DNA of 64,000 bases from Fasciolopsis buskii (lineage: Eukaryota; Platyhelminthes; Trematoda; Plagiorchiida; Fasciolidae), in contig LUCM01009389.1 of the NCBI GenBank assembly GCA_008360955.1, positions 1 to 64,000 on the forward strand, given 5' to 3'. The translations under genes were made by a program, and so were the position numbers. Positions 25,801-35,458 of this stretch are shown piece by piece (position 1 is the first letter of the stretch; every line of letters begins with the position of its first letter). The notes under the pieces were generated by a model. That model saw only the letters and a list, made by a program, of their open reading frames with translations. It was not told where the DNA came from and did no database searches.

Positions 25801-28800
25801 AAACAAGGACAATATAGGTGGGGAAAGATTTCTACGTCAATTGCCCCACCGAACGCGGCACCTAGTCACATTGTTTAACGTGTCCAACTTTCGGGTTCTG
25901 GATCTCGCGGACCCCACCTGGGCAATCTGACTGGGCCCGCCGGAGGTAGTCCGCTGGATACGTCTTTCTTAATTTCTCATCCCATCTTTCAATCAAAATT
26001 GTTTCAGGGAACAGACTGCATTGAATGAGACTGTCTGTGGATGGGCGTAACACAGTCTAACACGTTAGTTTTCAAATTCGTTGCTTATAATGGTTGAGCT
26101 GTGGGACTTCATTGTGATGATGAAATTCTCCCACCATATTTCAGCAATAAGAGGCACCGGTGCCCAAACATCGACAGTCTTCTCGCATCTTCCGGTTGCG
26201 ACGGCCATCGTGTTTCTGGATTGTATTGAGGCACTGGTGCTGTGCACACTCGAACCTTGATCAATAAATGGATGTTATGTCGAATCCATGAATGCTTCAA
26301 ATCGATGGGGACTACTAGAGTCCTCTGCACGCTTAACGACAGTTTTTCCGATTTACAAGCACCTGTTGAGATGTAACTGGCAAAATAGCTGTCCTGCATG
26401 AACAAGTTTCGTCTTCGGGCCATCCCATTCCTACAGAAGTTCTTTTGCACTTCAAAAGTGTAAAATACGTTTCAAACCTAGCTACATTAGTGGAGACTTT
26501 AGAGTTGATGATTCGACTTTCCAGAATGCTTTTACCCACAGCTGGAATCTTTCCCGAATTATCCCAAAGAGTTTCGCTTTTTGTCTTCAATCTTGATAAA
26601 TTTATTAGTGTTCAATGTTTGACCCTAAAAATGTCAGTCAAAAAGTAATGACTTCATTGTTTTTTTATTTATAACCGCAATAGAGAAAGGAATCTCTGTG
26701 ATTTACCGAATCAGATATCCAGTCCTGAGACAAGGAATTCAGCCATGTTGATTCAATGTACGATGTTCATAAACCTCCGTAAAAACATCCGTTCCTGAGG
26801 CTGATCGCCGTCAGCTCAGTTTTTTCAATCTAAGTCAACCTACTTATTCTGTTAATTGATACAATGTGTCCTTGCTTGGATGAAAGTCATGTTATTCGTT
26901 GTGGTTGTCCAGCATGAATGCCCTTTTTCTTAACTGTACTTGTCACTCACAAAATGGGTGTTACGTGGGCCATCACCGGACTGTGGCAAACAGTAAGGTA
27001 TTTTGGTGTTTCAAGACTGCAGTTTGTGGGTGAATCGGTCGGTGAAAAAGTACAGTGGTTGTTGCCGATTCCCCGGAGACAGAAAATGATGAAAAGGTAA
27101 TGCTGAATACGTACATGCCTGCTTCGTTGATCGGTAAGAAGGTCAGTGCGAGTTGTTTTTTCCGAATAAAATCACTTACCTGGATTTGTCACCGCCTATT
27201 TCACTGTTCAGCATACTTACCGGATCTTTTCCAGGATGAAAATGCGACCGCATGTTGGTCACTAAACACACATTTTGATTGTTTTGAATGACATTTTTGG
27301 ATGAGCAGTGTATTCTGTGGAACCGGTAATTTGAACTTTGAGAAAATTCGGGAAACAGAAACGGCACCATAAACGCTGGACGTCTGATGCATGCGTTATG
27401 TCCATGAACCCTTGCGTCTATAGATTCCACTTTAGCTGCGGCTGAAAGGCAAAGTCCATCAGTGATTATTTATTACGATGAATACATGTTTCCTTTTTTA
27501 TGGATGCCAGTTGATAGCAACTCTCTTTAATAGCGTCAAAGATGGTTTTCTATTTCAATTCTTTGCATTTACTGTTCGCACTACTCATGAGCAGACTGAC
27601 AATTTAAAACAACAGACTGCGGAAAGCCGTCGACACATGCTTGTCAGCAAACATTGGACCTTATGGAAGAGGTCTGTTTCAGACGCAAACACAACAGGTA
27701 CATTATCCGTCAACTCAGTGCTCGTCGACGTTTAATTTAAGAACCTATTGCGTACGTCTACTCACAGATTGAACACAGCCGTTGTTCTTACCACAGTTGT
27801 ACAGCCTGTTCACTAGACCCTGGGATATCATAAATTGATAATAGGTAACCTGTGGTGTTGAGGGGCGCGAGTGAGTTACACGTGTTACTAGTTAAAGACC
27901 CAATGAATCCTGGGAGACAGTCGAATACGCTGGTGCAACCATTCAATTTGGTGTTAAATCCCAACCATACTTTTCTAAGAACACCCATTTTGCTTGAAAG
28001 TATGTAAAATGTCCATTTATTTTGATGTGAATTAAACTAATGATTGAACAGACTTTTAATAGAACACCTTTTTCATTTCAGAGCGAGTTTTCTGAAGTGT
28101 TTACTGATTCAATGGGTATAATTTAGCATAAACATCGGAAATGAATTTACTTTCTTCTAGCACATTGCACTTGCCTCGCTTGCCCACTCCCACACGCTTA
28201 CTTCCCCCTCCCGTTTTTTGCTGTTTTTTGTACTTAGTTTTTGCAGTGCTCTCGGAGCCGTATTCACACATGGGCTCAAACGACCTCGTCTACTTGGCGA
28301 ATCTGGCTGTCACCCGTGGCACTTCATCGAGGAAGCTGCTGCCAAAGAAGTCGAGCGAGATTTCAACTCGGTTTACTCACGACTGGTATTGTGCAAAACA
28401 TTTCGCCTCGATGAGGAAGGCAAAGTACTCAGTCCCGAAGAAGTGCTCTATCGTGTAAGAGACAGTGCTCTCAATATCCCCCAAACTCTATCCTAAAGTG
28501 TTTGTCCTATCCAGAGTGGATGGGATATTGAGCTTTTTCGTGTTTTCTTTTGTGTGCTTTCTCGCAGGACCGGCGATTACGACTCAAACGTGGCTAACCA
28601 ACTTTAGTCTTATCACAAATTAACTTCCGTAATAGTTTTTGCGAGCTTTTAAGTGTAGTAACCGCGAACATGCGGAAGTTTTCGACTGTTTATGAAGCCT
28701 TTATTGATGATAGTTTTAGTTTATCCATAAATTATGATCAAGGTTTTTCGCTTTTTGATCCCTCTAACCGTAACCTTTGATTCGACAGTTTGGGCGACAG

Positions 28801-31800
28801 AATAACTAATCTTCAACCCCACACGAATTATGATGGAAATTATTCTGGTATCTCGCATGAAACCTCGTTGCTTGCTTCCTGTTTCTTTTTGATTCATTAT
28901 TAATTCATCATTCGCACATAGGTCCACTGTTTTGCTTTGTGCGCCCTATTGGGCCAGCGGACAGTATTCTTTAATCTAGAAGCGGTGCAACTCAGGGGAA
29001 CGATAGTAGCCCAGTGAAGGACGACAACTTCCCTCGCCATTTATAGAAACTTTAGATGCGCCACTGTTGCATTCATTCAATTCCAGTATTTTGGTTTAAA
29101 AATTACTTCCTTCTTTTGTCTGCTTAACTGTCCTTTCCGATGGCTGAGTTACTAGTTCGCTGAGACTGGTATAACTACATGCTTCACCATTCTCTATGGC
29201 TCGTTTGGGCTCAGAGGTATACACACACCAAATCATACCAATTCGAGGACAGTTCTATCGGGAGGGCCTTCATAAGTCGTTTAAAGTCATCTGAAGTAAT
29301 CACCTTACCGATGTGCTTCGGTTTTTCACTAATCTGCAACTGTCCCAAACAGTATCATTGATTGATTTTGACATCCATGCAGATCTCGTTGCCTAATCTG
29401 TATTAATCGCATTTGCCTTCCTTCAGTTATGTTCTTTCATTTTTTGCATCTGATTCCAATCCTGCGCACTGGGAAACGACTATGCCTTACTTGATTTTTG
29501 TAGGCTATTCACACAATCAACATGTCGCATGACTTGGTCAGCGCCCATATGGACGTGAAATTTCGATCTTTGGTTTGCTACGGTTTGAAGTGAGTTGCTA
29601 TCCTTCGTATTCCCCTATTTTTTAAGTCGGTAGCTTTTTTGGTTATTTTGTTCTCGTTTGTTATTCATATTCCATTCCCTCGCGTTCTCCAATTGGTATT
29701 TCTGTCTGTTGAATAACTTACTCAAATTTCTTGTGAGAAACTCCTACTATTTGCTTACATCGTTTAGGATTGGTATTTTTGTTTTGGCTAACTGTCCTGC
29801 GAAATCCACTCTCAACGCGAAAATCCCGACAACTAAGCAAAATTGGCCAAATAATTCAGACCGATCCGGAGGTGTTGAACAGTATAGTGATAACACGCCT
29901 CCCATGCTAAAAATCTCGAGATCGAACCAAGAATACGATTATGGATATGCACCATTTATGTGCTCTGCTGAGGGCGAGGCCCGAGTTTGGTGCTTTCTGA
30001 ATGCAAGGTTTAGCGGAGAACCTCGGAGTTTGTGTGTTGAGAGTGGAATTCGAGAGTCAGTAAGCTTAGACAAGAAGTCCCCATTATTATTTGCTACTCT
30101 ATTACCTAATTCTCGCCTTCCAAAATCGATTATCAGCGTGTTTTCCAGTCCAGTATACTTAATCACTGATACCATATGTTTACTGATTCAGTGTAGGTTG
30201 GCTCATCGGTTATTCGATCGAAGTATCCCTTGGCCAGACTCAGTTGTTCGGCTGTAAATGTTTTTATGACGTGTTTGGTAAGGTTCGTAATAAACGAACA
30301 TTTCGGCTTTGCTCTTTCAAAAAGTTAACCATGGTAATGGATATTCTGTTTTTTATTATGGACGCTCGCGACTACACTATACTCCTATATCTCAGGCTCT
30401 TACTAATGCAGTCATGTAGGACGCCGCACGTTCGGTTCGGCTGTCAACAGATGACGTCGGAACGTGAAATGAGAAAATGTGCACTGAACTTAGGCATAGA
30501 GGGTGCCCCTTGTCTCCGTGGTTGGGGTCCGAAGCACCCATCAACCAGTTGGATGGAGACCTTGAAGGATATGGCAACGAACCGTGAATGGTGTAAATCC
30601 TGTTATCGTTTTCTATCAAATCAGAATGTTTGAGAAATATGAGTTTATGCGGTTTGGTTGCGTATTCTAGATGTCAGCTATTGCGGCATTCTTTTCTTTT
30701 CCCACCGATTTATATCAAATTTGCATCCACCTCTCATATTCATCCTTTTCGTAGGAATGTGTGACTCTGGGATAAAGGCAGCGGTCTGTGGGGCTTTCCC
30801 TGCTGTTGAACGATCGCTGATGACAGTTCTGATATGTCATTGGCAATGAGTTACCCACAAAATATTATTACCTGTCTTCGTCTGCCGAATTTGAAATCAG
30901 TAGCCAAACGTGCAATCAAGTACTATTGTCAAATGACAGCAGCGGTTCTTGGGAACATCATCGACCTGGCCTTCTAGAAAAATTTCAATCCCTAAGCGGA
31001 GACATGTCACAAAGACCAAACTTCATGAATATTGTTTAGTTCGTATCACTAGGCTCGTATCCGAATGTTTCGAATGATGAATGATGTCGTTTTCTTGATG
31101 TTCGGTAAGATATCGTGTATGAACGGGATTAGACAATTATTTAACGGCCGGAGGCGTTCTATTTACGAAGGTGTTCACCGGAGTCCTGGTATGGAATATA
31201 CAAGGCAAAAACGAAACACATGCATCGAAGCCGAGAAGGTTTGATTAAATGTGTGTAACACGTACACAGTCAGAATCAATATGTCGACTTCCAAATCCCT
31301 CAGCATGGCCGGGGTGAGTGTCTCCGGCTCCGAGTCGGCTGTTGGCCCTGAACACCTCTCGAAATGGTCCCAAATGGCCGGCATCTCACAGAACCTCTAG
31401 TGAGGAAATCCTACGCACTGTCTTCTGGTGGCAGTGTTTCCACGAAAATGTGAGGACGATGGCGAACGCCGGGCGTCCTCCACCGATTTGATTGAATTTT
31501 GGTAACCTGTCTAGAGTAGATGGCTCAATCCTGATTCCAGACTAAATACGGATAGCGTATGAGTCATGCGGTTGTATGTTCACCAACATCTGTAGAAGAG
31601 GAGTGTACTGAGCGCCAGCGATGTTTAGCTCTATTCGAAGGGCGTTCGAAGTGAGCAACCAGTCTCAACCGTCACAACGAGACTGCACCTTGACGTGGTG
31701 TGACGGCTTGCGTGCCTCCATGATTCACCGAGCTATGTAGGATGGCTTATCTTAAGCTGAAGATCCAACCATGCCTGGAAGGTCAATGAGTGGAGACCTG

Positions 31801-34800
31801 ACGAAGTAGTTTCCTGGTTCTCCCAGTCAATCTGTGTCTTCTATCTCCAACCCAATCTCTGCCCGTCCTGCCTGTCCATAGTGTCTCCACTGATAACACG
31901 CCCGATACTTGCGACGGTTCGATGTCAAACATTGTGGTAGATGGCTTTCGGTCTTCTAACTCACTTATTCTCGAGCCCCATCAGACTCTAAATCTGGGTT
32001 CCTTCAATGTGCACACTTAAATGCGGGCTGGCCAACAGGCGTGTTTGTCTCTGACAGTGGACTCACTTTCGATTGATGTCTGCTGCATTAGTTAGACACG
32101 AATTCAGGATTCAAGTAGAGTAATTCAATGCGACAAATGTCTCGTCAAGTTACCTACTTCGCACTTCAGGAGACGAAGCAGCTCAAACTACGGGTCAACG
32201 TGGTGTAGGAATAGTCTTGAATGAGAAGGCTGAAGCAGCGCTTCCAGACTGGATCCTAGTCAACAGTCGCTTGTGCGCCGTGAGACTGCAGGGATCAGTG
32301 AGTGTCCGGAAGGATAGTAGTGTTAAGCGCAGTTTACTTGTTATATCGGCATACGCTCCAACGGACTGCAGCACTGACACCCAAATGACGATTTCTATGA
32401 TGAACCAGTCACTCTTGTTAGGAAGAGCAAACGCTCTGACATTGTAGTGGTAGCAGGTGATTTTAATGCACAAGTTGGAAAACCGAGTGTGTCGGGCGGA
32501 TTGTTTAGGCGGGCAATGCGCTTTGTCTGCACAGCGAACGAATAACGGGAAAAGACATCTCCCGTTTTGCGCAGACACTCGGTTGTTCTTGTCTACTGCG
32601 AATGTTTGACACAGTTCATTTTGCACTGTGACAAGACGCTCTAACTCGACGGGTAGTGTGAGTCAGATCGACCAAATTGCAGTAAGCTACCGTTGGCGCG
32701 GTTCTGTTCAGAACTGTAGATCGTGCTGGACCACTTCGAATCGAACAATGCGTTAGTTTTCGTTCGATTTTTGCTACAGCTCAATGGCCATCGACACAGG
32801 CCACAAACGTGAATGGCTGTGAAACGTCTGTGTGATTCAGCTGTTCGCAACAGCTATGAGCAGAAACTTTCCGAGAATTTAAGAACTTTGACGAGCAGTT
32901 TGATCAAATGAAGCAAGCGATGCATTTGGCATGTGGTTTCGCCCGTGATCCTAGATCTAGCGTTCATCAAACACATTGGGTCTCGTGAGGGTCGCTGGGT
33001 CTAATGAAATAAAAACGCCAGCTGCCTAACTGCAAGGATATGAATACGATGCGTCGACGTTTGCAACTTCAGTTCACGATGAGCCTTAAGAACGACCGTG
33101 AAAACTGGTGGGTTAAGGTAGCCGAGGAGATGGTGGAAGCGATAGCTTCAGGTAACACTGAAAGACTGTTTAAGCTTATGCGTGATATCAACGGGCGCGA
33201 ACTTCGGTTGGTGAAGTCGTGTGCGATAGGAGTGGAGAGCTCATTCGTGGTAGACAACTGAGAGTGGACCGATGGGCAGAGCACTTCAAGGATCAGCTCA
33301 GCTGGCCACACGCTGGCGTCTTTAGTCCGACGTCTGCAACTGCAAATCCTTGGGAGTTGTCGCTTGATCCCCCAACGGAAGTGGAAGTGTAGTCGAATAT
33401 CCGACCTCTAAAGAGGGGGACGGCAGCCGGTCCCGACGACCTCTCAGTTCTTTTCAAACTGAGTGGGGAAGCTCTGGTGGAATCACTTATGATATTTGGA
33501 ACGACGAGCGTATTCCGTTATCGTGGGGTGAGTCACTGAGTGTACCCATCTTCAAGAAGTGCACACGGAGTGACTGCAGCAATCATCGTGAGATTACTTT
33601 AATTCCGATAATTACTAGGGTGTTGGCTCCGATAATGCTGCGCCGTTTGAGGCCGATTCGCGACAGTAATATCCGCGAGCAGCAGGCCGGGTTTCGTCCA
33701 GGTCGAGATTGCATCGACCAGATATTCAATCTCTGACAGATACTCGAAACGCGCCACACGCCACGCCGCCATACGATCGTAGTCCTTCTCGACTTTCGAC
33801 TCCGTGGATCGACGAGCACAAATCAGTGCTCTCCACTGAAGTGGTATGCCAATGAAGTTTGTGAACCTGTTGCGAGCATTATACTTGCATACCTATGGCC
33901 GCGTTAGGGTATATGGTGAACTGTCAAGTTCATTCGAAACGACAAGCGGTGTTCGACAAAGAAGTCACATCATGGATGAAGTGATGGAAAATGCTTTAGG
34001 AGGTCTTCAGGATGTAGGAATCGAACTGGAAAATGGCGAGAAACTGTGTGATCTAGATTATGCAGATAACGCTGAACGATGACGATGATGATGAATCGGT
34101 CACCCGTCCCCAGTGGGTAACGTGAACCTCAGGTCACCTTGCTGCATTGTGGGATAGACCATTTGGTCAGCAGCTTGGGATTGGGTGCCTTGAATCAACC
34201 CCCTGTTTCGATTTCTGGAGGCGCATCGTTTCAAGCCCACAGATAATCCATTGTATCCCGATGGATGGCCGAAGCATTGGGGAGGCACTTGTACGCTTAC
34301 TTATTTTTGTCTGTTGACTATACTTTAGATGTTGCTTCCGAATCTGTCGATAGTGTGCGAATGACGTCCATGTTTGGGTTGAAATTTCGCTTGATTGTAA
34401 AAGTCTTGTTTTCGAGCTCTGTGATCGTCCAAACTCTTGACTGATTCGTTGTCTCAAGCACCGTTGTTAGATTTCTCAAATTTGCTTCATTCTTTGCTGG
34501 TACATCTATTCCTGACAGTGATATTAAAAAGAACGCCGGTTGGGCCTTGATTTGTGCTCGCATTGAGACTAAAGGACGACAGATTTTGTATCCCACACAC
34601 TAGGCCATCTGGCTAACCTTCGCACGGTCGCAAAAGCTTACTCTACACGGATATCGGCTTGTATGCTTCGCCTCCACCATGTCCTAAAAGAATTTATTTT
34701 ATAGCCTCTTCCATCGCTAATCGATCGTCTTTTCACTATTAATATTCTCTTTGCGCTTCTCTCTCGTATGCTTATGAACCACTGTGAATTAGATTTTGTG

Positions 34801-35422
34801 TCCTATCTTTCCCACTCCGCTCTCTTTAAAATTCCATGATTGCCCACCGTCTCCTGTTTTTTATTATTATAGTGAGCAGCTATTACACATGTGGCTTGAG
34901 ACCTTGTGCTCTTCGGTCAAAGTGATTGAGAAATGGTATCATCCTTGGTCGTATTTACGAAGTCCCGGCTGGGTGCAGATCAAATGTGAACTACGGTAAG
35001 TCACTATCTGGCTTTTTACCCTACCTCGCATCTCTTTGCTCGACGCTTCATAGTAAATCAGATTAATGTATATAGTATATATGTATATATATATATCTTC
35101 CTCCGTTTACTTTTCTAACTTATTACCTTGAACTTAATTCTTCACTATTTCCTGATTTTCTCTTGAGTAGATGACATTGTGAGGTAGCAACCAAAGCCAG
35201 AGTACGTTTGTCGAATGTTAGCAGTTGTAGAAACTGAGACCGTTGCTTTAATCATTGTTTGCCCACCGAGAACTTTTTGTGTAGTGCATTCCGTAGTTTG
35301 CATAATTGCGTCGTGTGCAATAAGCGAGGAGATTGCTTTGTGGGTCTGTTGTATCTATGTATCCCATACATGTACACTTCTTTCGCTATCGGATGGCTGA
35401 CCTTCGACAATGGCCTCATCTT

Positions 35423-35458
<36 letters not shown>

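Noticed and set aside
29658..30257. 199-codon + strand ORF, the longest in the window
   Set aside because: No recognisable domain, lies within an SGSM3 intron, and composition is not gene-like.
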